Shown: piece after piece, positions 1 to 7,751 of the stretch
How positions within the stretch are numbered: position 1 is the stretch's first letter
How the letters are laid out: each line of letters starts with the position of its first letter
NCBI GenBank assembly: GCA_019423685.1
Contig: JAHZAY010000007.1
Coordinates: 84,616 to 148,615 of the forward strand
Reading direction: 5' to 3'
Source of the DNA: Clostridiales bacterium
Lineage (GTDB): Bacteria; Bacillota; Clostridia; Oscillospirales; Ruminococcaceae
DNA length: 64,000 bases
Program-made: the position numbers and the translations under genes
Notes under the pieces: model-generated
Told to the model about the DNA's origin: nothing
What the model saw: only the letters and a program-made list of their open reading frames with translations
The model's database searches: none

Positions 1-56
1 ATTCTCTACAGAATATGCCGGAGCAACAGACGATATTCTTCATTCAAAACGCAGGA

Positions 57-773
57 CTAAACACCGCCAAACCGGCGCTGGCGGTGCTGGTACTCTGCAA
101 TTGCCTGATCGAGATGCTTTGGTGTAAAGTCTGGCCAAAGCACATCCATAAAGACAAATTCGGAATAAGCTGCCTGCCAGATCAAAAAGTTGGAGAGCCT
201 CTCTTCTCCGCTTGGACGGATAATCAGGTCTGGGTCCGGCTGGCCACAGGTATACAGACAGTCGCTCAGCAATTGTTCGGTAATATCGTCCACAGACAGC
301 TTTCCCTGTTGAACCTGCTGCGCCAACCTTTTGGCTGCATGCACAATCTCATCGCGCCCGCCATAGTTGAGCGCCACATTGACCAAAAGGCCGTTGCGCC
401 CCTCCCCCATCTTCTCGATGCGTTCGATCTTCTCCTGCAGCACGGGATTGAGCGCACGCATATCGCCAATAAAGTGGGTGCGCACATTTTGGTTTTCATT
501 TTGATGCGCAAAGGCATCGTCGATGTACTGCTCCAAAAGCTGCATGATCGAGTCGACCTCACTCTTGGGACGCTTCCAGTTTTCGGTGGAAAATGCATAC
601 ACCGTCAGGTATTGCAATCCGATCTGATCGCAGTATTCCACAATCTTGCGGAAAGCCTTCGCTCCCTCCCGGTGGCCATATTTGCGTGGAAGGCCGCGCT
701 TGTTCGCCCAGCGCCCGTTGCCATCCATGATGATTCCGATATGGACTGGGAGTGGGGAATTTGTATTTTCCAT
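57..773 (-). CDS. uppS: Isoprenyl transferase (undecaprenyl diphosphate synthase)
   Basis: This cytosolic or membrane-associated cis-prenyltransferase condenses isopentenyl diphosphate onto farnesyl diphosphate to make the undecaprenyl carrier for peptidoglycan precursors. The 238-residue product has the family signature IIMDGNGRWA at residues 14-23, with the catalytic Asp. The RPSGEERLSNFLIWQ region near the C terminus binds substrate. I chose the ATG at 773 because AGGAG lies 8 bases upstream and the start gives the usual family N terminus; a longer frame to 818 lacks support. It follows frr by 78 bp, and the order pyrH-frr-uppS is standard in Firmicutes. cdsA would be expected next, beyond the window edge. 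Confidence 0.97.
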   Translation of the reverse strand: MENTNSPLPVHIGIIMDGNGRWANKRGLPRKYGHREGAKAFRKIVEYCDQIGLQYLTVYAFSTENWKRPKSEVDSIMQLLEQYIDDAFAHQNENQNVRTHFIGDMRALNPVLQEKIERIEKMGEGRNGLLVNVALNYGGRDEIVHAAKRLAQQVQQGKLSVDDITEQLLSDCLYTCGQPDPDLIIRPSGEERLSNFLIWQAAYSEFVFMDVLWPDFTPKHLDQAIAEYQHRQRRFGGV

Positions 774-851
774 GCAAGTTTCTCCTGTTCTCTTAAAAAG
801 CCAGGCACCGCATAGCAATACCTGGCATGTGCGGTGCCTTGTAAACTACAA

Positions 852-1406
852 TTAGAGGGACATAACTTCCTGCTCTTTGTCTTTGACCGCTTTATCGATC
901 ATTTTTACATATTTGTCGGTCAGATCCTGAACGTCCTTCTCGGCATCTTTCAGATCGTCTTCCGAGAGCTCGTTTGCCTTTTTCTGTGCTTTGAATTTAT
1001 CTACTGCATCGCGGCGGATGTTGCGAATTGCAACCTTGGAGTTTTCGCCCTCTTTGGAGACCTGTTTGCACAGCTCCTTGCGGCGCTCCTCGGTTGGGGC
1101 CGGGAATACCAGGCGGATGACCGAGCCATCATCGGTTGGATTGATGCCGACGTCCGATGCCTGAATTGCTTTGGTAATCAATTTGAGGGTGGATTTGTCC
1201 CAAGGCTGAATAACCAGCGTTCTGGGGTCTGGGGTGGAGATGGTGGCAAGCTGCTGAATTGGGGTGGCAGCGCCGTAGTAATCGACTGAAACGCGGTCCA
1301 GAACAGATGGGGACGCCTTGCCGGCACGGATGGTGCCAAATTCGCGGTAGAGTGCATCCAGCGTCTTGTTCATCTTCTCTTCAATTTCTTTATACTGTGC
1401 TTTCAT
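852..1406 (-). CDS. frr: Ribosome recycling factor
   Basis: RRF splits post-termination ribosomes together with EF-G. The product is 184 residues, the usual family length, and starts MKAQYKEIEEKM. It contains the conserved stretch RAGKASPSVLDRV and the C-terminal helix rich in Lys and Glu. The ATG at 1406 is preceded by a clear GGAGG, so the seven extra upstream codons that stay open are not used. It lies 55 bp downstream of pyrH in the same direction and was probably co-transcribed with it. Confidence 0.98.
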   Translation of the reverse strand: MKAQYKEIEEKMNKTLDALYREFGTIRAGKASPSVLDRVSVDYYGAATPIQQLATISTPDPRTLVIQPWDKSTLKLITKAIQASDVGINPTDDGSVIRLVFPAPTEERRKELCKQVSKEGENSKVAIRNIRRDAVDKFKAQKKANELSEDDLKDAEKDVQDLTDKYVKMIDKAVKDKEQEVMSL

Positions 1407-1461
1407 AAATAGCCTCCATTCTGCCAAGGAAACTCAGCAAATAAATTTTGAGATCAGTTGA

Positions 1462-2157
1462 TTATTTTACGAGTGTGCCTACATCTTCCTGCTTTACAGC
1501 GCGGACGATGTTATCTGGGTCCTCCAGGCTAAATACCAGTACCGGGATATGGTTGTCACGGCACATCGAAGCCGCAGTCATATCCATAACGCCCAACTGC
1601 TCCGAAAGGATCTGATCAAAGGAGATGGTGCTGTAGCGCTTCGCGTTGGGGTTTTTGTGCGGATCGCTGTCGTAGACACCGTCCACCATCGTTGCTTTGA
1701 GGATAACCTGTGCGTCAATTTCCGCAGCGCGCAGCGAAGCGGCGGTATCGGTGGAAAAGAATGGGTTGCCGGTGCCGCAGCCAAAAACTACGATTCTGCC
1801 CTTTTGCATGTGGCGCACTGCACGGTTGCGGATGTAAGGCTCCGCCACCTGCTGCATCGTGATGGCAGTCTGTACGCGCACATCACAGCCCTCCTGCTCC
1901 AGTGCGTCCGCCAGAGCCAGCGCGTTCATTGCAGTTGCCAACATGCCGATATGATCGGCACGGGTGCGGTCCATGCTGCCGCTGCTGCGGCCACGCCAGA
2001 AGTTTCCGCCACCGACGACAATGCCAACTTCCGTTCCCAGATCATAGATCTTCTTGATGCTGGCACAGATGGCGTGCAGGGTGCCGTCGTCCAGACCGGT
2101 TTTCTTCTCGCCTGCAAGCGCTTCTCCACTGAGCTTGATAAGCACACGCTTATACAT
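1462..2157 (-). CDS. pyrH: UMP kinase
   Basis: This enzyme phosphorylates UMP to UDP in pyrimidine nucleotide synthesis. The 231-residue amino-acid-kinase-fold protein shows KLSGEAL at residues 8-14, the glycine-rich VVGGGNFWRGR around residues 47-57, and GTGNPFFSTDTAA near residue 127. All are typical of bacterial PyrH. A GGGAGTGAG ribosome binding site precedes the ATG. A sigma-A-type promoter lies about 60 bp upstream, separating this unit from tsf. frr and uppS follow downstream. Confidence 0.98.
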   Translation of the reverse strand: MYKRVLIKLSGEALAGEKKTGLDDGTLHAICASIKKIYDLGTEVGIVVGGGNFWRGRSSGSMDRTRADHIGMLATAMNALALADALEQEGCDVRVQTAITMQQVAEPYIRNRAVRHMQKGRIVVFGCGTGNPFFSTDTAASLRAAEIDAQVILKATMVDGVYDSDPHKNPNAKRYSTISFDQILSEQLGVMDMTAASMCRDNHIPVLVFSLEDPDNIVRAVKQEDVGTLVK

Positions 2158-2219
2158 AAGTTCTCACTCCCAAAATTCAGTTTCTCCCGGGCCATTTGAC
2201 CCCCAATTTACTAACTCTT

Positions 2220-2248
2220 ATTTTACCGTAAGTCAGGCATGATGTAAA
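2220..2248 (-). promoter_or_regulatory. Sigma-A-type promoter for pyrH-frr-uppS
   Basis: Read on the minus strand, TTTACA (2243-2248) and TAAAAT (2220-2225) are separated by exactly 17 bp. The start of transcription would be about 55 bases before the pyrH ATG. It sits just downstream of the tsf terminator, so it makes pyrH-frr-uppS an independent unit. Confidence 0.7.
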
Positions 2249-2335
2249 GCCCCAATTTTTCTTTTTCCCAGTTTGTTCGAATCGTGCAGCTAATTTTAGA
2301 CAGATCGGCAGATGCACTTTTCTGTCAACAGGCCA

Positions 2336-2370
2336 TAAAAAAAGAGGGCACAAGTATCACCTTGTACCCT
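2336..2370 (-). terminator. Rho-independent terminator after rpsB-tsf
   Basis: On the minus strand a 10-bp stem (AGGGTACAAG paired with CTTGTGCCCT, one G-U pair) with a 6-base loop is followed by a run of seven T. It lies 26 bp beyond the tsf stop codon. Confidence 0.9.
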
Positions 2371-2395
2371 CCCTGTAAAAAAGCGGCACCCGCTC

Positions 2396-3304
2396 TTATT
2401 TTACCATGCTGGCAACTTCGCTTGCGAAATCGTCCACTTTCTTTTCCAGGCCCTCGCCCTTCTCGTAGCGTACAAACGCAACGATCTGGATCTTGCCGCC
2501 GAGCTCTTTTGCTTTTGCTTCGGTGTAAGATTTGATGGTCTGGTCGTTGTCTTTGATGAACTCCTGATCCAGCAGGCAGTTCTCTTTGTAGAATTTCTTC
2601 AGTCTGCCCTGAACCATCTTCTCAGCGATTGCTTCTGGTTTGCCCTCGTTGATGGCCTGAACTTTCAGGATCTCTTTCTCTTTGTCCAGAACCTCAGCTG
2701 GAACCTCAGACTCGTTGAGGTAGCCCGGGTTTGCAGCAGCGATCTGCATTGCTACATCTTTGCCGTACTCTTCGAATCCAGGTTTGTCTGCAACGTCGGT
2801 ATCAAATTTAACCATAACGCCGATGTTGCCGCCTGCATGGATGTAGGTTGCAACCTCGCCCTCATAGCGGGTGAAGCGTCTGATTTTGATGTTCTCACCG
2901 ATGGTCTGAATCTTCTCGGTGGTCAGCTCAGCGATGGTCATATCGCTGCCTTCTGCTTTGCAGTTGTTGAGTGTGTCCACATCAGCTGGGTTCTGCTCAA
3001 CAACAGTCTTGGCACAGGTCTCTACAAAGGACTGGAAATCTGCGTTCTTTGCAACAAAGTCGGTCTCTGCGTTTACTTCGATTACAACGCCAACCTTCTT
3101 CTCGTGATCTACATATGCTTTTACAATGCCCTCTGCTGCAATGCGGCCAGCTTTTTTCGCAGCAGCTGCCAGGCCCTTTTCGCGCAGCAGTTCAATTGCT
3201 TTTTCCTGATCGCCGTCAGCCTCGGTCAGTGCTTTTTTGCAGTCCATCATTCCGCAGCCGGTAATTTCGCGCAGTGTTTTTACGTCCTGAGCTGTAAATG
3301 CCAT
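2396..3304 (-). CDS. tsf: Translation elongation factor Ts
   Basis: EF-Ts is the nucleotide exchange factor that regenerates EF-Tu-GTP. The 302-residue product begins MAFTAQDVKTLREITGCGMMDCKKAL, containing the hallmark TGCGMMDCKKAL region of the N-terminal UBA-like domain. The core has the ETDFVAKN motif. The ATG at 3304 has GGAGG 8 bases upstream; the five extra upstream codons are an open extension only. rpsB lies upstream in the same direction with a strong terminator-like hairpin between them. Confidence 0.98.
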   Translation of the reverse strand: MAFTAQDVKTLREITGCGMMDCKKALTEADGDQEKAIELLREKGLAAAAKKAGRIAAEGIVKAYVDHEKKVGVVIEVNAETDFVAKNADFQSFVETCAKTVVEQNPADVDTLNNCKAEGSDMTIAELTTEKIQTIGENIKIRRFTRYEGEVATYIHAGGNIGVMVKFDTDVADKPGFEEYGKDVAMQIAAANPGYLNESEVPAEVLDKEKEILKVQAINEGKPEAIAEKMVQGRLKKFYKENCLLDQEFIKDNDQTIKSYTEAKAKELGGKIQIVAFVRYEKGEGLEKKVDDFASEVASMVK

Positions 3305-3345
3305 GTTCAATTCCTCCAAACTGATTTTCGATTTACACTATTTCT

Positions 3346-3402
3346 TTAAAAAAGGCCCCGACAGAAATCCCTGCCGGTTGTCCCGGCAGGAATCCCCGTC
3401 GG
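3346..3402 (-). terminator. Intergenic terminator or attenuator between rpsB and tsf
   Basis: On the minus strand two 20-base arms (3383-3402 and 3358-3377) pair with a few mismatches around a 5-base loop, and GGCC plus six T follow directly. This is a full intrinsic-terminator architecture placed 29 bp after rpsB and 41 bp before tsf. It probably lowers tsf expression relative to rpsB rather than ending the operon, since no separate tsf promoter is obvious. Confidence 0.7.
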
Positions 3403-3431
3403 AACCGATTCTTTTGGTCCGACGTTAAAAA

Positions 3432-4163
3432 TTATTCAGCGTCAGCAGCCTCATCTGCCTGAGCATCCTCAGCGCTCTGAGCACCCTGTCTGCCTTCCAT
3501 AATCGCATCAGCCATGGTGCTGGCGATCAGTTTTACAGCACGGATTGCATCGTCGTTGCCTGGGATAACGTAGTCGATCTCATCAGGATCGCAGTTGGTG
3601 TCCACGATTGCAACAATCGGAATACCCAGCTTTTTGGCCTCAGCTACAGCGATTCTCTCTTTTCTTGGGTCAACGATGAACAGTGCGCCTGGCAGTTTGT
3701 CCATGTTCTTGATGCCGCCCAGATATTTTTCCAGCTTTTCAATTTCCAGCTCCAGCTTGCCGACTTCTTTCTTTGGCAGACGGTCAAAGGTACCGTCTTC
3801 CTGCATCTTGCGCAACTGCTCCAGTCTCTGGATTCTCTGACGGATGGTCTTGAAGTTGGTGAGCATGCCGCCCAGCCATCTTGCATTGACATAGTAAGCG
3901 CCAGCGCGCTCAGCCTCTTCTTTGATGGACTCGCCAGCCTGTTTCTTGGTGCCGACAAACAGTACGTTGCCGCCGTTTGCTGCTACATCGCGTACAAACA
4001 TGTAAGCTTCTTCGAGCTTCTTAACGGTTTTCTGCAGGTCGATGATGTAGATACCGTTTCTTTCGGTGAAGATGTATCTTGCCATCTTCGGGTTCCATCT
4101 GCGGGTCTGGTGACCAAAGTGTACGCCTGCTTCGAGCAGCTGTTTCATAGATACTACGCCCAT
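3432..4163 (-). CDS. rpsB: Small ribosomal subunit protein uS2
   Basis: S2 is a component of the 30S subunit. The product is 243 residues and begins MGVVSMKQLLEAGVHFGHQTR, the universal bacterial S2 N terminus. It also contains TERNGIYIIDLQKT and ADAIMEGRQG. AAGGAGG precedes the ATG at 4163. Its C-terminal tail is acidic and Ala-rich. A promoter 180 bp upstream gives the transcript a structured leader of about 170 bases. Confidence 0.98.
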   Translation of the reverse strand: MGVVSMKQLLEAGVHFGHQTRRWNPKMARYIFTERNGIYIIDLQKTVKKLEEAYMFVRDVAANGGNVLFVGTKKQAGESIKEEAERAGAYYVNARWLGGMLTNFKTIRQRIQRLEQLRKMQEDGTFDRLPKKEVGKLELEIEKLEKYLGGIKNMDKLPGALFIVDPRKERIAVAEAKKLGIPIVAIVDTNCDPDEIDYVIPGNDDAIRAVKLIASTMADAIMEGRQGAQSAEDAQADEAADAE

Positions 4164-4336
4164 GTTAAAATCCTCCTTAAGGTTAAACCTCCGTCTCGGA
4201 CGCTTTACCGGAATTCCGAAGGAACCCGCCAATGGGCCGGCGGAAATCCCTGCCTGTTCGGCACCATCCGGTCAATCCGAAACGTGTGTTGTAAGATACG
4301 GGGAAAAGGGCGAAATGCCCCCTTCTTTTGCCGTTC
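4164..4336 (-). promoter_or_regulatory. Structured 5' leader of rpsB
   Basis: This is the roughly 170-base untranslated leader between the mapped promoter and the rpsB ribosome binding site. It contains inverted repeats, for example CCGCC (4239-4243 complement) pairing with GGCGG (4226-4230 complement) around an 8-base loop. S2 or EF-Ts autoregulation through such leaders is known for rpsB in enterobacteria. Whether this leader acts that way is inference. Confidence 0.35.
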
Positions 4337-4342
4337 CCGGAT

Positions 4343-4371
4343 ATTATACCAAAGCTTTTGCAAAAAAGCAA
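4343..4371 (-). promoter_or_regulatory. Sigma-A-type promoter for rpsB-tsf
   Basis: On the minus strand TTGCTT (4366-4371) and TATAAT (4343-4348) are 17 bp apart. A TG at the extended -10 position (TGG-TATAAT) strengthens it, as expected for a ribosomal protein operon. Confidence 0.75.
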
Positions 4372-4472
4372 GGGGGTTTATGCCGTTTTTGCGTACAATG
4401 ACGCCATTTTTTTGCGTTGTGCCTCCTACTTAGGATGCTGCAAGGGAGCTTTTTGTCACAGCTTTACAAAAT

Positions 4473-4742
4473 TTAGCGTTTACGTCGCCGAGCGGCCTTT
4501 TTGATCGGCTGTCCCTTTACCAAGATGGTGTCCTCGCCGATCACCTGAATGTCCTGCCACGGAATGACGGTGTCCTCCTCCCGGCCCAATAGCCCAAACA
4601 AGCGGTACCGCCCGCGTATGATGATCGCCGTGAGGGCAGCCGTTTCGGTGTCCAATTCCACATCCCCGACATAGCCGAGCCTCGCACCGTCCGCAGCGTT
4701 GATGACATCCTTGTATTTAAAATCGTTGATGCGGCACAGCAT
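4473..4742 (-). CDS. YlmC/YmxH-family PRC-barrel sporulation protein
   Basis: The 89-residue product begins MLCRINDFKYKDVINAADGARLGYVGDVELD and continues through a PRC-barrel fold ending in a basic KKAARRRKR tail. It matches the YlmC/YmxH family, small proteins conserved in spore-formers whose precise role is unknown. GGGAGG precedes the ATG at 4742. A sequence matching a mother-cell sigma-E promoter lies about 30 bp upstream, which fits expression during sporulation. The nearest upstream gene is the ClC transporter, but the separate promoter suggests independent control. Confidence 0.85.
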   Translation of the reverse strand: MLCRINDFKYKDVINAADGARLGYVGDVELDTETAALTAIIIRGRYRLFGLLGREEDTVIPWQDIQVIGEDTILVKGQPIKKAARRRKR

Positions 4743-4772
4743 ACCGTTCCCTCCCGTTTGATGGATTGGTAT

Positions 4773-4801
4773 ACTGTATTCCCCCAAAAAGGGAAAAATG
4801 C
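4773..4801 (-). promoter_or_regulatory. Candidate sigma-E promoter for the YmxH-family gene
   Basis: On the minus strand GCATTTT (4795-4801) and AATACAGT (4773-4780) are 14 bp apart. The known sigma-E consensus is about KMATATT-N14-CATACANT, so each box misses one position only. The match and the sporulation gene downstream support each other; activity is inferred. Confidence 0.5.
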
Positions 4802-4825
4802 GCATCAACCGGATGTCCGCGGCGG

Positions 4826-6136
4826 TTAATCGCAGTGAATATCGATCATCTGCGGGGCCAGTTTCGAGTAGATGATCTTCTGTCCGTGATACAGCCCGCT
4901 GTAGCCGGACAACATATATCCGATGACGCTGGCAATTCCAAAAAAGATGACGCCCTCTCCGCCAAACAGCTCCACACTCAGGGTAAAGGAGGCAACCGGG
5001 CAGTTGATGACTCCGCAGAACAGGGCCACCAGTCCTACAGCTGCTGCAAAGGACGCATCCATCCCCAGCAGCGGACCGACCACACATCCAAATGTCGCGC
5101 CGACAAAGAAGGTCGGCACGATCTCGCCTCCTTTAAACCCTGCTCCTAAGGTCAGCGCCGTCAGCAGCAGCTTCAGCGCAAAGGCGTACCAATCGGCCTG
5201 GCCCTGCATGGCCTGCTGGATGACCTGCATGCCCGCGCCGTTATAATCCCGTGTGCCGATCAGGAGGGTCAGCAGCACCACCAGCACGCCGCCTACAGCT
5301 GCCCGGAGCACCCGGTTTGGAAAGAACTTTGCATAGATCCCGTTGGCTGTGTGCATTACACTGCAAAAGAGGATGCTCAAAACGGCACAAAGGATGGACA
5401 GCACAATCACCTGGCCCACCGAAGAAAGGGCGATCTGCGGCACCCCGGTGATGGAAAAAGCGGTGGGGGCGATGCCACAGACGCGGGACATGCCGTAACC
5501 GATCAGCGCCCCCGTTATGCAGGGCAGCAGGGCGGAATAGTACATTTCCCCTACGCTGATGACCTCCACAGCAAAGATGGTAGCCGTCAGCGGGGTTCCA
5601 AACAGCGCCGCAAAGCAGCTGCTCATCCCGCACATAATCAGCACCTGATGTTCCTTTTGGTCCAAGCGCAGCCAGTCGGCCATCCGCGCCCCCATGCTGC
5701 CGCCAATTTGCAGCGCAGCGCCCTCTCTGCCGGAAGAGCCTCCAAACAGATGGGTCAGCACGGTGCTGACGAAGATCAGCGGCGCTGTGCGCAGCCGCAG
5801 GGAATGTTCGCCCCGCACCGCCTCCAGGATGGTGTTGGTTCCCATATCCTTCTCCATTCCGGTCACTTTATACAGCAGTGCAATGGCAATGCCGCCTAGC
5901 GGCAGCAAAAACAACAGCCACGGGTATCCCTCGCGCATTTTGGTCGCCCACTCCACCGAAAAGTGAAAGAGCACCCCCATTACGCCGACAATACTTCCCG
6001 TCGCTGTACCCAACAGGACCCATTTGATGAACACCCCTACCGAGCGGTACAGATGCCCGACGGTTCCATAAGGATTGGCTTTTTCCCCTGTTTTTTCTGC
6101 CTCGAGCTGTCTTTGTTTTGTTTCCTCGCTGCCCAT
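4826..6136 (-). CDS. ClC-family anion channel or antiporter, atypical selectivity motif
   Basis: The 436-residue integral membrane protein has about ten hydrophobic segments and the ClC signatures GREGAALQIGG (with the gating Glu, about residues 134-144) and GFKGGEIVPTFFVGATFG (about residue 340). The first selectivity motif, GSGIP in chloride ClCs, reads GTNTI here (about residue 99). The serine that coordinates chloride is therefore not at its usual place. Fluoride-exporting CLC-F proteins also replace this motif, typically with GNNLI-like residues, so a fluoride/proton antiporter is possible. GGAGGT precedes the ATG. No fluoride riboswitch was recognised upstream. Family assignment is sure; the transported ion is not. 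Confidence 0.85.
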   Translation of the reverse strand: MGSEETKQRQLEAEKTGEKANPYGTVGHLYRSVGVFIKWVLLGTATGSIVGVMGVLFHFSVEWATKMREGYPWLLFLLPLGGIAIALLYKVTGMEKDMGTNTILEAVRGEHSLRLRTAPLIFVSTVLTHLFGGSSGREGAALQIGGSMGARMADWLRLDQKEHQVLIMCGMSSCFAALFGTPLTATIFAVEVISVGEMYYSALLPCITGALIGYGMSRVCGIAPTAFSITGVPQIALSSVGQVIVLSILCAVLSILFCSVMHTANGIYAKFFPNRVLRAAVGGVLVVLLTLLIGTRDYNGAGMQVIQQAMQGQADWYAFALKLLLTALTLGAGFKGGEIVPTFFVGATFGCVVGPLLGMDASFAAAVGLVALFCGVINCPVASFTLSVELFGGEGVIFFGIASVIGYMLSGYSGLYHGQKIIYSKLAPQMIDIHCD

Positions 6137-6156
6137 AAGGCCACACCTCCGCTTTG

Positions 6157-7455
6157 TTATTCGGTCTTTTCTGTCCGCCCCTCTGCCTGCTCCAGAGGGA
6201 TGTCCAACTCGTTGTGCTCCGATTCACCCGGCACAAAGGGTTCCCAGGTGGGGACCATCTCGGCTGTGTCGATCTGCAGTACCTCTTCCCCTCGCACCGC
6301 AATGCCCAAACCATCTTTAGGGTCCCAGCTGCACCGAAATGCTGCCCGCACCTGCCCGCTTTCCAGATCCAGCAGGATGCGTTCCGGGTAGATCAAACGG
6401 GCAAAATCATTTTTGTCCAGGATGTTTGGCATTTCCGGTGCGTTGTCCGACATCAAGTGCCCATACGACAGCTGCATGAGGGGGTATCGGTCGAGCAGCG
6501 CAGTCATCATCACGTCGAGGAGCTGATACTGCTGCTCCAAAAAGTTGCGGCAACGCTCTACAACCTCCAAATCGGTACAGCTGCCCACCCGGACAAGCAG
6601 CGGATAAGAGTCCTCTTTGCAAAAATAGCCCTCCCATTCCCGCAGATGGACCCTTCCCTGATATTGGCTGCCATCCCAGACCAGCTCGTCTTGCAGCTGC
6701 AAGAGGTCCTCATCCAGCGGGGTTGGTGCATCCTGCTGTTGATGTTCCAGATCGAGAAACCAGATCACCAGCTGACAGATTCTTCCCTCCTCATCGGTTC
6801 CCCAAAAGGCCGGGTAGTTGCCCTCGCCCCAACCCGTGCGGAATAAGATGGCCCTTTGCCGGCTGCCCGGAACTGTCCAGTTGAGCCATCCGCCCTCTTG
6901 GGGCTGCTTTTGGGGGTAGGTTTTGGCATTCGCAAGCAGCAGCGGCCCAAAATAGTCCTCATATAGATCGCCTTGCGGGTTTTTCTCCCTCCACCGATCG
7001 GCAAAATCGCAAAAGGCCTGGTGGGTGCGCTCGTCGCAGACACATCCCCAGCCGTTCTGTGCCCAAAACCCGTAGTAACCGCTGTCAAAGCCCTCTAAAT
7101 CTTCGCCGCCGCACAGCGCCTGCTCATAGTGCACTGCGGGATTATAATTAAACAGCAAGCGGGCCGCCGCATAGATCGGCTTTGCATCGGTGGTGGTGAC
7201 AACCGACAATTCCAGCGGGTATTCTCCCACCGGCGCCGGGACAAAATATGGCTTTTCTCTGCGGCTTTGCAGCGAGCCAAAGGGGCTGCGCACAATCAGC
7301 TTGCCGCTGGGCACCGAACACAAACCGACCCGCAGCACCTCCACCGGGTATCCGTGGATTTCTCCCCGGCGAAAATACGCTGCAAAATCCACATGAGCGG
7401 TCAATTTTTCCCGGATTTGCAGCCAATTCTGCAACCATTCCCTCTTTGGCGCCAT
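6157..7455 (-). CDS. DUF4241-domain protein
   Basis: The 432-residue soluble protein carries a DUF4241-like region in its N-terminal part. The recognisable features are VGEYPLELSVVTT around residue 80 and GWGEGNYPAFWGTDEEGR around residue 210. A second region around residues 250-390 is rich in aromatic and acidic residues and resembles the DUF6985 proteins often found with DUF4241. No catalytic motif or signal peptide is visible. The start is uncertain: the ATG at 7455 (GGGGAAG upstream) and the ATG at 7470 are both possible. Its own strong promoter and a leader hairpin precede it. DUF4241 proteins are sometimes linked to immunity or toxin-neighbour contexts, but no partner is seen here. Function unknown. 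Confidence 0.7.
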   Translation of the reverse strand: MAPKREWLQNWLQIREKLTAHVDFAAYFRRGEIHGYPVEVLRVGLCSVPSGKLIVRSPFGSLQSRREKPYFVPAPVGEYPLELSVVTTTDAKPIYAAARLLFNYNPAVHYEQALCGGEDLEGFDSGYYGFWAQNGWGCVCDERTHQAFCDFADRWREKNPQGDLYEDYFGPLLLANAKTYPQKQPQEGGWLNWTVPGSRQRAILFRTGWGEGNYPAFWGTDEEGRICQLVIWFLDLEHQQQDAPTPLDEDLLQLQDELVWDGSQYQGRVHLREWEGYFCKEDSYPLLVRVGSCTDLEVVERCRNFLEQQYQLLDVMMTALLDRYPLMQLSYGHLMSDNAPEMPNILDKNDFARLIYPERILLDLESGQVRAAFRCSWDPKDGLGIAVRGEEVLQIDTAEMVPTWEPFVPGESEHNELDIPLEQAEGRTEKTE

Positions 7456-7483
7456 CTGCTCTTCCCCCATTTGTTCCCATGAT

Positions 7484-7517
7484 AAGGGCGCCGCCTGACA
7501 CTGCGAGCGGCGCCCTT
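7484..7517 (-). promoter_or_regulatory. Leader hairpin of the DUF4241 gene
   Basis: An 11-bp GC-rich perfect inverted repeat (AAGGGCGCCGC and GCGGCGCCCTT) encloses a 12-base loop. On the transcript it lies just after the predicted transcription start and immediately before the start-codon region. It could protect the 5' end or restrict ribosome access. A short T-rich tract on the plus strand also makes it resemble a weak terminator in that direction. Confidence 0.5.
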
Positions 7518-7528
7518 CTTTTAAAGTT

Positions 7529-7557
7529 ATTATATAAGTCTGCCTTTGCGGTGTCAA
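7529..7557 (-). promoter_or_regulatory. Consensus sigma-A promoter of the DUF4241 gene
   Basis: On the minus strand TTGACA (7552-7557) and TATAAT (7529-7534) are both perfect consensus boxes and are separated by 17 bp. Confidence 0.85.
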
Positions 7558-7751
7558 GCAAAAGTGCAGCGCAATCTGGCCGTTTTTGTTTTTGATTTTG
7601 CCAAAGCTACCGTCTCCTGCCAGCAGTTATCCCACCATTGCAGCTGGAAAAAACTGGCTGTTTGTTGCAGGAAATTCGCGTATATTCTGCCGCGGCCTGT
7701 AAACAATAACAGCACAGGCAAATTTCAGGAAAAGACAAGGAGATTTTTTAT

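Noticed and set aside
1..56. A minus-strand reading frame beginning with ATG at 43 and running off the left edge, where cdsA is expected
   Set aside because: Only about 14 codons are visible, no ribosome binding site precedes the ATG, and the residues do not resemble a CdsA start.
4164..4336. A known riboswitch in the rpsB leader
   Set aside because: The leader has inverted repeats but I could not match it to any riboswitch core.
4743..4825. A fluoride riboswitch that would support a fluoride role for the ClC protein
   Set aside because: This gap is downstream of the ClC gene, and no such motif was recognised upstream of it either.
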